Under the pieces are notes generated by a model. That model worked only from the letters and a program-made list of their open reading frames with translations, was not told the origin of the DNA and ran no database searches. From Globisporangium splendens (taxonomy: Eukaryota; Oomycota; Peronosporomycetes; Pythiales; Pythiaceae): a stretch of 64,000 nt of DNA. This document shows, piece by piece, positions 53,048 to 64,000 of the stretch; position 1 is the stretch's first letter; each line of letters begins with the position of its first letter. Location of the stretch: the NCBI GenBank assembly GCA_006386115.1, contig VFIW01000075.1, forward strand, positions 62,001 to 126,000, in the 5' to 3' direction. The translations under genes and the position numbers were made by a program.

Positions 53048-55771
53048 ATGAGCTACCAGCTGCCGTCGGCGTTCCTGCAGAAGTTCACGCCCAAAGAGAT
53101 TCACGAGCTCAAGCGCGTGTTCAAGGAGCACGACCACGACTACGCCGCGGCTATCACGCTCACCGATTTGCCCACTGTGCTTCAAAAGCTGGGCGAGAAT
53201 GTGACCCCCAACCAGACCGCGGTCATGCTGAAGCAGGTCTCGCTCGAGCGGCCGACGCAGATCAACTTCCACGAGTTCCTCGAGTTGTTGTACGACTTCC
53301 GCAATGGCGCCATCGCGTTGGATCCGAGTGCGCTGATGGGTCACGCGTCGATTTCTCCGATGTCGGCGCCCGTTGCTGCGCCTGCGCCTGTTGTACCGAC
53401 GTCAGCACCGGCGCCTGCGGAATCGACGCCGTTCTTTGCGAAAAAAGCGACGTGGGCTCCCAACCCTGCACCAGAACCTGTTGACTCGACTCCGAAGCAA
53501 CCTTCTCCGTTTGCTCAGAAAGCACAATGGCCGCCTGCTGCGTCTGCGGCGGCACAACCACCACCACCTCCACCTCAGCAAAAGAGCAAGTGGCCTCCAG
53601 CAGGCAGCTTCCCTTCTGCGCCTGCGCAAGAACAAAAGACAGCAACTCCTTCATGGGCTCGTCCAGCCGCCACGCCGCCAAAGGAGTCGACTCCATCGAT
53701 TGGTGCGACTACACCACAATGGCCTGCTGCAGGAAGTTCGGCACAATGGCCTACTGCAGGGAGTTCGTCGCAATGGCCGCCTAAATCTCCTGCGAAGGAC
53801 AGCAGCGCTAAACCGCAGTGGCCGCCAACGTCGCCTGCGAAAGAGCAAAGCGGGAAAGCGCAGTGGCCTCCAGCTGGAGCTTCGAAGCCATCGGCAAGCC
53901 CTGTCTCAAAGGCTCCTCAATGGCCACCTGCTGGCCAATCGGCAGCGAGTCCAACGAAGCCGCAATGGCCTCCGAATCAACCCGCTCAAGCTTCTGCCGA
54001 TGCGTCTTCCCCGTCACCGAATGATGCAAAGCGTGCGCAGTGGCCCCCTGCTGCTCCAAGCGGTCCACCACCTCAGCCTCCTCAACCAGCGGCTGGCTCG
54101 CGCTCCCCACCACGCTCTCCGGTGCAGGACACTGCGGCATTGGATGCTCATACCATCGGCGTCTTGCAGCGTCGCGCTAGTGCCGCTGCGAGGTACAATG
54201 CGAATGCAACGATTCACGAAGTGAAAGGATCTGCAGGTGGGCTTCACTCGTATTCCGAAGAAGAGACGTCTGCGTTTACTGAGCACATCAACAATTGTTT
54301 GTGTCACGACAAGGACCTGTCGTCTTTCTTGCCGATGAACCCAGTCGATGGTTTGTTCCGATCTGTGGGTGATGGTATCTTGCTGTGTAAGCTGATCAAT
54401 GCTGCTGTCCCGGAAACGATTGATGTTCGCGCTGTGAACACCAAGAAGAAGTCGAAGGAGTTGAATATTTATGAGAAGACCGAAAACCACAACCTTTCGA
54501 TTAACGCGGCAAAGAGTATCGGTTGCAGTGTCGTGAACATTGGTCCTACGGATCTGATTGAAGGCAAACCGATTTTGGTGCTCGGACTCGTGTGGCAGAT
54601 CATCAAGATCCAGTTGACGTCGACGATTAACTTGAAGAACCACCCCGAGTTGATGCGATTGCTCTTGGACGGAGAGACGCTTGAGGAGTTCATGAAGCTT
54701 CCTCCAGATCAAATTTTGCTGCGATGGGTGAATTACCACCTGAGCGCTGCCGGCCATCCAAAGAAGGTCAACAATTTCAGTTCGGATCTTCAGGACGCGA
54801 CTGCGTACAGCGTGCTGTTGCACCACATCGCTCCACAAGAGTGCGATTTGTGCCACGAGACCGTGCCAGAAGAACGTGCGGCTCATGTCATCCGGAATGC
54901 TCGTAAATTGCAGGTCGAGACCTTTATCAAGCCGCGTGATATCACAAGCGGAAACCCGAAGCTCAACATGTCGTTTGTCGCTCAACTGTTCAACACGTGC
55001 CCTGCATTGGACTTGGTCGAAGAAGAACTCAAGCAGCTGGAAGAAATTCTGTACGATGATGTCGGTGACACTCGTGAAGAGCGTGTCTTCCGTATGTGGA
55101 TCAACTCGTTGGCCATTGATGGTGTGTACATCAACCACTTGTTCTCGGACATGCGTGATGGCATCAACCTTCTGAAGGTCTTCGAGAAAATCGAAAAGGG
55201 GATTGTCTCGTGGCAGAAGGTCAACTTGGTCGCGCCAAACAAGTTCAAGCAGGTGGAAAACTGCAACTACTGTGTTGTGTTGGGCAAGCAGCTCAAGTTC
55301 TCGCTTGTCAACATTGGTGGTGCGGATATCTTTGAAGGCGCCAAGAAGTTGATTCTGTCGATTATCTGGCAAAGCATGCGCTACCAGCAGTTAAAGCTGC
55401 TGAGTGGTCTCTCGAAGGGTCAAGCCGAGATCACGGATAAGGACATCATCGACTGGGCAAACGCCAAGGTGCGACAAGGTGGACGCACCAAGAGCCAAAT
55501 TGTGGCCTTCCGGGACCTCACACTGTCCGATGCGCTGTACCTGCTCGACCTTGTGCACGCTGTTGAACCACGTGCTGTGAACTGGGACCAAGTGTCACAG
55601 GGCAAAAGCGACGACGACAAGGCGAGCAACGCGAAGTACGCGATCAGTTGTGCGCAGAAGATCGGCGCCGCGGTGTTCTTGACGTACGAGGACATTGTGG
55701 AAGTGAAGCCGAAGATGATGATGACGTTCGTGGCGAGTCTCATGTCGCTCGACATGCACAACAACGCGTAG
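53048..55771 (+). CDS. Fimbrin/plastin-like actin-bundling protein with WPP-repeat insert
   Basis: 907 residues, one exon. I use the ATG at 53048, in a strong context (GCCGCCATGA); the upstream open frame has no ATG. An N-terminal calmodulin-like EF-hand pair (about 5-80, loops degenerate: EHDHDYAAAITLTDL) is followed by a Pro/Ala/Ser-rich region (about 95-370) with ten WP[PAT] repeats, mostly QWPP. Then come four calponin-homology domains, starting near residues 405, 550, 675 and 797. Four CH domains in tandem define fimbrins, which cross-link actin filaments into parallel bundles. Usual fimbrins are ~610-690 residues with little between EF-hands and CH1, so the insert is the unusual part and could bind SH3/WW/EVH1-type partners (inference). 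The degenerate loops suggest weak Ca2+ control. Confidence 0.93.
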   Translation: MSYQLPSAFLQKFTPKEIHELKRVFKEHDHDYAAAITLTDLPTVLQKLGENVTPNQTAVMLKQVSLERPTQINFHEFLELLYDFRNGAIALDPSALMGHASISPMSAPVAAPAPVVPTSAPAPAESTPFFAKKATWAPNPAPEPVDSTPKQPSPFAQKAQWPPAASAAAQPPPPPPQQKSKWPPAGSFPSAPAQEQKTATPSWARPAATPPKESTPSIGATTPQWPAAGSSAQWPTAGSSSQWPPKSPAKDSSAKPQWPPTSPAKEQSGKAQWPPAGASKPSASPVSKAPQWPPAGQSAASPTKPQWPPNQPAQASADASSPSPNDAKRAQWPPAAPSGPPPQPPQPAAGSRSPPRSPVQDTAALDAHTIGVLQRRASAAARYNANATIHEVKGSAGGLHSYSEEETSAFTEHINNCLCHDKDLSSFLPMNPVDGLFRSVGDGILLCKLINAAVPETIDVRAVNTKKKSKELNIYEKTENHNLSINAAKSIGCSVVNIGPTDLIEGKPILVLGLVWQIIKIQLTSTINLKNHPELMRLLLDGETLEEFMKLPPDQILLRWVNYHLSAAGHPKKVNNFSSDLQDATAYSVLLHHIAPQECDLCHETVPEERAAHVIRNARKLQVETFIKPRDITSGNPKLNMSFVAQLFNTCPALDLVEEELKQLEEILYDDVGDTREERVFRMWINSLAIDGVYINHLFSDMRDGINLLKVFEKIEKGIVSWQKVNLVAPNKFKQVENCNYCVVLGKQLKFSLVNIGGADIFEGAKKLILSIIWQSMRYQQLKLLSGLSKGQAEITDKDIIDWANAKVRQGGRTKSQIVAFRDLTLSDALYLLDLVHAVEPRAVNWDQVSQGKSDDDKASNAKYAISCAQKIGAAVFLTYEDIVEVKPKMMMTFVASLMSLDMHNNA

Positions 55772-56768
55772 GTCTATTCATTTGGGAAAATCATGTAGCT
55801 GAAAAAAGGAGAGGTATGTGGTATGATAGCTCGTGCCGATATTGCGCTAACACTTTAATATACTGTTATTAAGCGACGAGAATGCAGCATGCAGGTGCAT
55901 ACATGTGCTTGCGTGTTCAAGAGCACAGCGCCTTGCCGCGATCTTGAAATACTGGTAAGGCGGTGTATCTGTCCTGTCAATGGGGATGTGCAGCCAGTGA
56001 ATTGCCAATGGGTGCGTGTGTCCACGGGCTACTCGAGAGATGGATCTGTTTATCCCAACTCCAATAGTGTGACGGATAACATGCTCCAACAAGCAGCTCA
56101 TCTACCTGGGGCATCGCGATCGCGTAACGTGGGACGTGGAGTTGAGTTTGCTCTATGAGAACACTCAGACGACGGTCATCGGTGAAGAACCCAGAAACTA
56201 CCGACAAACAGCACACACATCGAAGAAAACGCCAGGTTCTCGAGTCAAGTCAAGTGGACAACATCATGTGCATCATCTTCCAGATATGGACACTGAACGC
56301 GGTGAGTTGAAGGCCACTCGGTACCTACAAGAGTGAGAAGGAGCGCGCAGCATTAGCCAGAAGACGACGACTAGAAATGCTCGCGACAGCTTTGCTCGGT
56401 TAGGCATCGCAAGACGCGCCAGCTCTCTTGTTAAAGAATCGATCCCCAGTGGTATACGCGCATAGCAATCGACTAAAGTACGTGTCGTCTCATGAAAATG
56501 GTAAATGGCCACATTCTCTTTACCGGCGATGGCGCAGAAGCAAGTGCCACTTTGGTTGAAACGCGTTTACGTTCAGTGTATGCAGCTACTCGGAGCGAAA
56601 ATGCGCCGACTGCGTCGTTCACACAGAATGGGAAAGCCAAATCGCTCAAGGGTGAGATTTTCTCGACAGATGGCTCATATTGTGATTATCAACTGATTTT
56701 GATCAACAAACGACACTCAATGGAACAGTCAACACCTACTTCTCTTGTCACGCTATTTGCTTTTTCTT
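55772..56768. other. Intergenic, nothing recognised
   Basis: The fimbrin 3' flank and the region downstream of the next minus-strand gene. Open frames of 60-98 codons show no motifs. Confidence 0.45.
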
Positions 56769-57662
56769 TCACCACACAAAGTCTGTGAACGTTGGATACG
56801 GCTGCGGTTGCGGCAGCGCGTTGATCTGGTACCGAATGCAGCAACTCGCTTCGGTCTCGACGCCCCAAATGTCGAGCGCTTGCCGCCAGTTCTCCACGCA
56901 CGCAAGGTACGCGCGCTCTTCCTGCAGCGAGCGGTACTCGTGCACTTCATCGATGCACTTGGAGAGCAGCGAGTTCTTCTCTCGACTTTCTTGGATTAGG
57001 ACGGGTTTGTGCGTCAACAGTTTGCGAAATTGTGCTTCGTACGCGAGCCACATGGACTCGTCCTGGGAACGCTGGTCGCGAAGGCGTCCACGGTACGTTC
57101 GCTCGTAGCCACGCTGCTTGACCTTGCGCTGGATCACTTTGGTTTGTGGCTTCTTGATGTCACCATTCACTTTGCGTCCGCAGTTCTTCTTGGTAGCTGG
57201 CGGCACAGTTGACTTGGACAGCGTGGTTTTGCGTCCTCTCGGTGTGGCTTTGGGTGCTTTTGTTGCCCGTTGGTTTGCTGCAAACTCCTTCTTCAAGGTC
57301 GGTTTGCGTTCAACTTTTGAAGCGGTAGAGGTGTCTACAACCGTCACCTCGTCAAGTTCCACCTTTACAATCTCGCCATTGAGGGCTTCATGTGACTCAT
57401 GTTTGGCATTGAGTGCAGCGGAGTCGTGGTACTCGTCCCACTCCGCAGCTGCGTCAAAATCCATGATCACCGACTCGTCGATCAAGCCCATAGCGAACGG
57501 ATCGTTCACGATCTTGACCGCTGAGAGTGCATCGGAGTATGACGGCGAGCGCGGTGATTCACAGGACACGATGTCAAGGAGCATCTCGTGGTTGTCGTCG
57601 CGACACATCGCATCGATCCAGTGATCAATCGGGTTCCAATCGACGGACATAGCGCTTGCCAT
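56769..57662 (-). CDS. Basic protein of unknown family, paralogue 1
   Basis: 297 residues from ATG 57662 (MASAMSVDWNPIDHW). The open frame reaches an ATG at 57761, but a 12/13 core-promoter match at 57744-57756 lies between, so 57662 is preferred. Layout: a short N-terminal WNPIDHWIDAM motif, an acidic middle, a long Lys/Arg-rich stretch, then KVKQRGYERTYRGRLRDQR followed by a leucine-spaced helix (LAYEAQFRKLL). The C-terminal block ends WGVETEASCCIRYQINALP...YPTF. The basic-then-helix order resembles a bZIP-like DNA-binding region, but the heptads are weak and I do not recognise the family. A clear paralogue lies at 58842-59597. A nuclear role is inference. Confidence 0.75.
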   Translation of the reverse strand: MASAMSVDWNPIDHWIDAMCRDDNHEMLLDIVSCESPRSPSYSDALSAVKIVNDPFAMGLIDESVIMDFDAAAEWDEYHDSAALNAKHESHEALNGEIVKVELDEVTVVDTSTASKVERKPTLKKEFAANQRATKAPKATPRGRKTTLSKSTVPPATKKNCGRKVNGDIKKPQTKVIQRKVKQRGYERTYRGRLRDQRSQDESMWLAYEAQFRKLLTHKPVLIQESREKNSLLSKCIDEVHEYRSLQEERAYLACVENWRQALDIWGVETEASCCIRYQINALPQPQPYPTFTDFVW

Positions 57663-57743
57663 GGTGACGAAGTTGGAAGTTGGCGGGTTTGTAGTAAAGC
57701 AGACTCGCTGCTGTTGGTTCTTGAACTTGACGATGCCTTGGAA

Positions 57744-57756
57744 AACTGGAGAATGA
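57744..57756 (-). promoter_or_regulatory. Core promoter of paralogue 1
   Basis: Minus strand TCATTCTCCAGTT, 12/13 to TCATTYYNCAWTT, 82-94 nt upstream of the chosen ATG. Confidence 0.7.
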
Positions 57757-58841
57757 GGCAAATGGTGCAGCCTTTCCTTCCGTTACGTGTTTGCAGTCTG
57801 ACCTCGGATATCGCGATCCTCAAATATGGAACATTCACGTGTTTACCAGGGGATGATGCGCGTGAAAAAGTGCGAAGACTCACAGATCTGTCTGTACCCA
57901 GTTGAGTGATGACCCAGACAAAGGACGGGTCGACTTCAACTCGGCTGCCCATTCTGCATGTGTCTCAGTCTCAAACTTTCAGGATACAGAGAACAGCTCA
58001 AGTTGACGTCTTGGCAGATAGTTGGCAAGTTCTTATTGCACGACGACCGCGCTATCGTTTTCGCGCATTCAGACGATGGGTATCAAAGAGCGCCATGTGA
58101 AACCCCACAATTAACTGTACAGAGATGGCCATGACCATTTGGCCATTTCAGGTCATGCCAACCACGGGTTATGTAGATGCGCTGCGGTTTCCAGTATGGA
58201 GATGACGCGTGCTGGCTGCAATTACTGTATGAAGTTTCTCTTGTTGCTCGCCAAATATCGCACCCCGAGTGTGCCCCAGATCTGTCAAGTGCATACCTAG
58301 CGGACTTGACGTCAGCTTTGTACCTATTTCGGCATTCCTTGTGGCTGTTGGCACCACTTGCGTCTCGTTTTGCGCGGTTAGGAATCAGGCGACGTCCCCA
58401 GTCCACCATGCGATCGTGGCGTCGCATGCTTCTCTTGACAGTTGTGCAGTAGATGCGCACTTCAACGTGAATGGACATAAAACAGCCAAGTGTTATGTAC
58501 CCATCCTTCTAATACGATCCCTTTGAAAATGAAAAGATTGTTTTTACGCACGTTACTATTCTCCATAAAGTCGATAAAATAAACTTGAAAGAAACTGTTT
58601 AAATTGATATGGATATGTAGGAGCAGCTCGAGGCGTTCGCATTGCAGAGGGTTACCGTGTCCGAGTTTTGCTGGTGAGGGCAGGCGTGCGTGGATTCACA
58701 AAACATGGAATGCAAAGTCAAACGTGGCAAAAGTGCGAGTGGGCACGCGGATATGGAGAACATGTTTTTGAATTGTCTCTTTGTGGTATTATGGACAGAC
58801 ATGGCGAGACTAAAAAAAGCACTATATGCATCTCGCGTACT
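57757..58841. other. Intergenic, nothing recognised
   Basis: Spacer between the two paralogues. Open frames up to 131 codons are without motifs. Confidence 0.45.
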
Positions 58842-59597
58842 TCACCAAGTGAAGTTGTGGAAAGTCGGGTACTTTTGCAGCGCTGGAAGCGAGTTGAGCT
58901 GGTACCGGATCGATTGGCTAGCCTTGCCTTCGCCGCCCCACATGTTGAGCGCCGCAGCCCATTTATCATTGCACACGAGCGTCGAGTGCTCTTCTTGCAG
59001 CGTGCGTTCTTCAAGGAGCAGCTCCACGAAGCGGTTGAACCGACTGCTGTGAACGTACTGATGCATGCTCTGAGCTTGCAACACAATCGGATTCTTGTGA
59101 GCGAGCACGTCCCGCAGCTTGGCTTCCAACTGAATCCAAACCGCTTCGTCTTCAGCGCGCTTGTTGCGAATTCGACCTCGGTATGTGCGTTCGTAGCCGC
59201 GCTGCTTGATCTTGCGGTTCGTCACCTTGGTGGCGTGATCGACCTTGGCTTTCGTCCTGTGGCTTCGTGGCTTTGCATAGCTCACCTCCTTTGCAGACTT
59301 CTTGGTGTTTGGTAGAGCAGGACACACTGCAGTAGAAACATGCGTCGGAGAGCACACCTCCATGGAGACAATGTCCACTTTGCATCCCACAGAGGAGGGA
59401 GTTGAACTTGATGCTTCTGATTTTGGTCCGACATCAGTCATGAGTGCAAAGTCGCTCAAGTCAAACGCGAAGCAATCAGACACCAGGAGATCAGTAAACC
59501 CTTTGCTGACGTCTCCGTCGATCTCCAAGCTGTCGATATCGAGCGTCAACGAGTCGCACCAGAGTTCGATTGGATCCCATTGTGCAGTTGACGACAT
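58842..59597 (-). CDS. Basic protein of unknown family, paralogue 2
   Basis: 251 residues from ATG 59597 (MSSTAQWDPIELW). It shares three blocks with paralogue 1: the N-terminal QWDPIELW motif, the basic block KIKQRGYERTYRGRIRNKR followed by an amphipathic helix (WIQLEAKLRDVL), and the C-terminal WGGEGKASQSIRYQLNSLP...YPTF. The middle region is acidic/Ser-rich and not conserved, as expected for a regulatory protein. Identity is highest in the basic and C-terminal blocks, which should be the functional parts. A 12/13 core promoter lies 55 nt upstream. A bZIP-like transcription factor is the best guess but not established. Confidence 0.75.
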   Translation of the reverse strand: MSSTAQWDPIELWCDSLTLDIDSLEIDGDVSKGFTDLLVSDCFAFDLSDFALMTDVGPKSEASSSTPSSVGCKVDIVSMEVCSPTHVSTAVCPALPNTKKSAKEVSYAKPRSHRTKAKVDHATKVTNRKIKQRGYERTYRGRIRNKRAEDEAVWIQLEAKLRDVLAHKNPIVLQAQSMHQYVHSSRFNRFVELLLEERTLQEEHSTLVCNDKWAAALNMWGGEGKASQSIRYQLNSLPALQKYPTFHNFTW

Positions 59598-59651
59598 TGT
59601 GGTTGGTGATCTTGGAGATTGAAGGTGCTATTGCGTGCGCTCCACGTGGGA

Positions 59652-59664
59652 AATTTGGGAATGA
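59652..59664 (-). promoter_or_regulatory. Core promoter of paralogue 2
   Basis: Minus strand TCATTCCCAAATT, 12/13 to TCATTYYNCAWTT, 55-67 nt upstream of the ATG. Confidence 0.7.
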
Positions 59665-60627
59665 CAGGATCATATCGGCTTCCTGTCTGTTACGTTCCAG
59701 AGCGCGTCCAGCGTTGTGTGGGCGAACAACACAGCTCAAGTGTCACGAACTGGTCTGACAGTGTGCGCTTGAGGGGCGAATCTTCTCTCTTCTTTCTTTG
59801 CTCTCATCTCCATTTTCGCCGCATAACTGAGCAGAACATAATGCGAAGTCGAAAAAGTTTACTGTCACTTTCGCGTTCCAGAGCTTCGACAGAACTCTCA
59901 CGTACCTGCTCAAGCGTGCGTATCGTGAAAACTGGGGTCAGGCACATCCAGCAGCAGGAGAAAATGGAGATGGTCGCATCATCCAAATGGCCTCAGATCG
60001 AATGCGTGACTTGACCTGACTTTAGCTTCAAGACCACTTCAAGAAGGGACCCATTCCTTCCGCGTCTTTCTCGGGGTTGCTCACACTGTATCGCGGCATC
60101 CGCATTTTCTCATTTGACGCCATCAAGGGAGAGAAGTCACCACTACGTACCCTTTTGAAGAATGAAAGACCGCTTGCCTCCTTCATCCATCCTGTCCACT
60201 CTGGCTCGTGAGGTGCGTCTGACCCGGAGCGAAGCGGCATCGCACTAACGCCACCAAGGACTTGCGCGTTCGAGTCGGACAGCGTCTCGCTCCGTACTTT
60301 TGTAGTCGCCACTTGCACTTAGTATGCAGCTGTGCCAAGCTGGACTTGCACGGAGAGTCAGACGTGGCGATACCACCACGTGGATGGATATGCTTGTCTC
60401 TTCCAACTCGTTGATGGCGTTACTTCCTCGAATCAAACTGCAAGAATATCGTTCGCGCTGCTTCAACTCGCCATGTCACGTCATGGAGTTCATTGTAGTT
60501 TTGTTGTTGTTGTTGTTGGTCGCATGCACTTAGTCACATGAAGTGCCGTCTTCTTCGCGTTTCCATGTCGCTCTTTGTCAAACAAAACTGCGCACCATCG
60601 CCATGCGCGTGCTTATGCGTCTTGAAA
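59665..60627. other. Intergenic, nothing recognised
   Basis: No supported gene between paralogue 2 and the 3' end of the dihydrouridine synthase gene. Confidence 0.45.
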
Positions 60628-62424
<1,797 letters not shown>

Positions 62425-63500
62425 GCTTGACGCTGGTGTTGCTTGTCAGGTTGCCGCCATTCAGCGCAACGGAAACCAGAGTGATGGTCTTGTCACAATG
62501 CGAGTTTTCCAGTCAAATGGAGTTTGTCTGTTATATCAGACAGAAGTTGTAACACTCATTTCGTCTAATGTCCAATATCACTTCCAAGTGAAGATTTCGA
62601 TCTCAGCTTGTCAGTCTGATGAAAAAACTAGACTTCTGTGCCTGAGCTAATTGCAACTTTGCTGGCTGCGACAGGAGTAAGATGAAGTAGCCCTGTGGAC
62701 TGACTGAGCTGGCAAACAACGGTCAGAAACGAAGCGTAGGCACGTGGATCTCAATCGTGCAGAGACTTGCAGACCCTCTCCCGTTGGCTGATTAAAATAA
62801 TGTCGACGAGGAAGCTTGTCGCGGATGATACTGTAGCGAGCGCAAGAGAGAGCAAGAGAGAACATGGCGTCATAACGCCTCTGCCTTGATCTCCATCGCA
62901 ATCAATCATAATCGCTTGTCTGCTTGAGTCTCGCTCATTTTGGTTCGTGAAAGACAAAAGGCGCCGAGTATTTTCTGAGTTTGGAGTTTCGATGGTCCTG
63001 CAAAAACCACTGGTGTTTGCATAAAATCCATGTTGACGTTGTGACTCTTGGTGGTCCGTGCAAGCCCTAGTTTAAAACCGCACCCAATGATTTTTATATG
63101 CAGCGTTTTCATTGGCGACAAGAATCTGCGCAGCTGTTTTCATCCAATCAGAGACCATATCACGCTGAGACACTTATGAACCCATATTACACTCCAAATT
63201 AACGCCCGCTGCGTCTCTCGCTTCAACCCTCAAAAAACGGAAAGAAGCAGCAAAACAAAAAAATCAGGGCAGCTGAACCATCCGAACGACCCAAACACTC
63301 TGAATAGTGCCGACTCAGTTTTTATTCGAATCTATAAATACGCTCACACTGTATCTACTTGTAAAGCAAGTGGTAGAAAAGTAACCCTTTGATAAATGCG
63401 CTTCGTGCAAAACCATCGAAGGCGTCAATGCTGTTCTCAAGTGAGGTGTAATCTCCGCGTTCTTTCGCGCACATCGTGGCCGCAAGATGACACCAGCCAC
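62425..63500. other. Intergenic region between divergent genes
   Basis: Spacer between Dus2 (minus) and the phosphoesterase gene (plus). No gene or repeat recognised. Confidence 0.45.
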
Positions 63501-63513
63501 TCAGTCTGGAATT
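63501..63513 (+). promoter_or_regulatory. Core-promoter-like motif of the last gene
   Basis: TCAGTCTGGAATT, 11/13 to TCATTYYNCAWTT, 60-72 nt upstream of the ATG. Confidence 0.45.
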
Positions 63514-63572
63514 TGCGCCGACGCCCTCGGACGAAAGTCGCTCGCAACCCCCAGTGAAGCAAGAAGGAAGAC

Positions 63573-64000
63573 ATGGCGCCTCTCGGCAAGCGCAAGGCGC
63601 TGATCATCGGCGGCGTCGTCACGCTCTGCGCCGTCATCGGTGCGATCGTCGGCATCGTCGTGTGGAAGACGTCCGACTCGTCCTCGGCGTCCAACAGCAG
63701 CGGCAACTCGAACGCGTCGTCGTCCACGAAGACAAACGGCAGCTCGCTCTCTGGCAAGGACAGCGAAGTCGCGGGAGACGCGGACAGCTCCAAAGCCACC
63801 AACAGCTCAGGCTCTGGAGGCTCCAGCATCACGTCCGACCCAACTGCTGGTGCGTATTTTTCTGTTCCCCCCCTGCCCAGAAATTGATTGTTGAGAACAA
63901 GCGAGGTTCTTACTTTTCTTGATGCTAAAACGCGATACTATAGCTAAATTCACGCTGGCTGCCTACGCCATTGGCGATTGGGGCACCACGATCGCGCGCG
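63573..64000 (+). CDS. Membrane-anchored metallophosphoesterase (acid-phosphatase-like), 5' part
   Basis: Starts at ATG 63573 and runs off the window. Exon 1 (63573-63849) encodes a short basic N-terminus (MAPLGKRK), one membrane segment (ALIIGGVVTLCAVIGAIVG, about 9-30) and a Ser/Thr/Asn-rich stalk to residue 92. The intron 63850-63943 has GTGCGT...TATAG ends and phase 1. Exon 2 begins KFTLAAYAIGDWGTT. The hydrophobic strand followed by GDWG is the first metal-binding motif of calcineurin-like/purple acid phosphatases (D-x-G form). The protein is probably a type II membrane protein with its phosphatase domain outside the cytoplasm. The substrate is unknown and the remaining metal ligands are outside the window. 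Confidence 0.75.

Noticed and set aside
53373..54224. 283-codon ORF over the fimbrin repeat region
   Set aside because: Low-complexity alternative frame of the WPP repeats.
54014..55372. 452-codon minus-strand ORF opposite the fimbrin
   Set aside because: Same shadow register as above; the sense strand encodes intact CH domains.
57663..57761. Upstream ATG extending paralogue 1
   Set aside because: A 12/13 core promoter lies between the two ATGs, and paralogue 2 starts at the equivalent of 57662.

Overview
The window looks like oomycete (Phytophthora-type) nuclear DNA. The evidence is an elicitin-like secreted protein with a GPI tail, long intronless ABC transporter genes next to genes with short introns (78-104 nt where measured), copies of the oomycete core-promoter motif TCATTYYNCAWTT 40-110 nt upstream of most host start codons, and a dense load of nested retrotransposons. 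No organism label was given, so this is inference from content.

Layout. 0.8-3.7 kb: a decayed ankyrin-repeat gene split by a 5'-truncated LINE with a 13-bp target-site duplication (TSD). 3.9-13.1 kb: two tandem minus-strand full-length ABCB (MDR-like) transporters whose nucleotide-binding halves are nearly identical while their membrane domains have diverged. 14.4-15.7 kb: a second LINE copy whose 5' part is inverted. 15.7-21.9 kb: Ty3/gypsy element A (minus strand), open from gag to chromodomain except for one TGA. 23.7-38.6 kb: a 14.9-kb composite Ty3/gypsy structure (plus strand). Its outer family-A LTRs share the TSD ATATA, but it is built from pieces of three families (A, C, E) and carries two tRNA-derived SINEs. 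38.9-46.9 kb: a family-E solo LTR (TSD GACAA) that landed in the last codons of an elicitin-like pseudogene and was then split by element D (TSD GAACT). 47.2-48.8 kb: a third LINE copy in the same pseudogene. 49.0-49.5 kb: an intact elicitin-like gene. 50.1-52.1 kb: an unrelated LINE RNase H fragment, a PIF/Harbinger transposase fragment and a possible MITE. 53.0-64.0 kb: a gene-rich block with a fimbrin, two paralogous basic proteins of unknown function, a dihydrouridine synthase 2 gene with six introns, and the start of a membrane-anchored metallophosphoesterase.

The best lead is in the retrotransposons. Two different chromodomain families, C and D, each carry a long antisense ORF overlapping the 3' end of pol. 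In both the overlap has the same codon register, and that register differs from the one used by ordinary chance antisense ORFs elsewhere in this window. In both, the C-terminal half of the antisense product reads as a charged coiled coil. Element D also has a textbook -1 frameshift signal between gag and protease: A_AAA_AAC, 8 nt, then a perfect 8-bp hairpin. The related families A and E share a small basic ORF between the primer-binding site and gag. The host genes in the window appear to be independent single-gene units; no operon-like organisation is seen.
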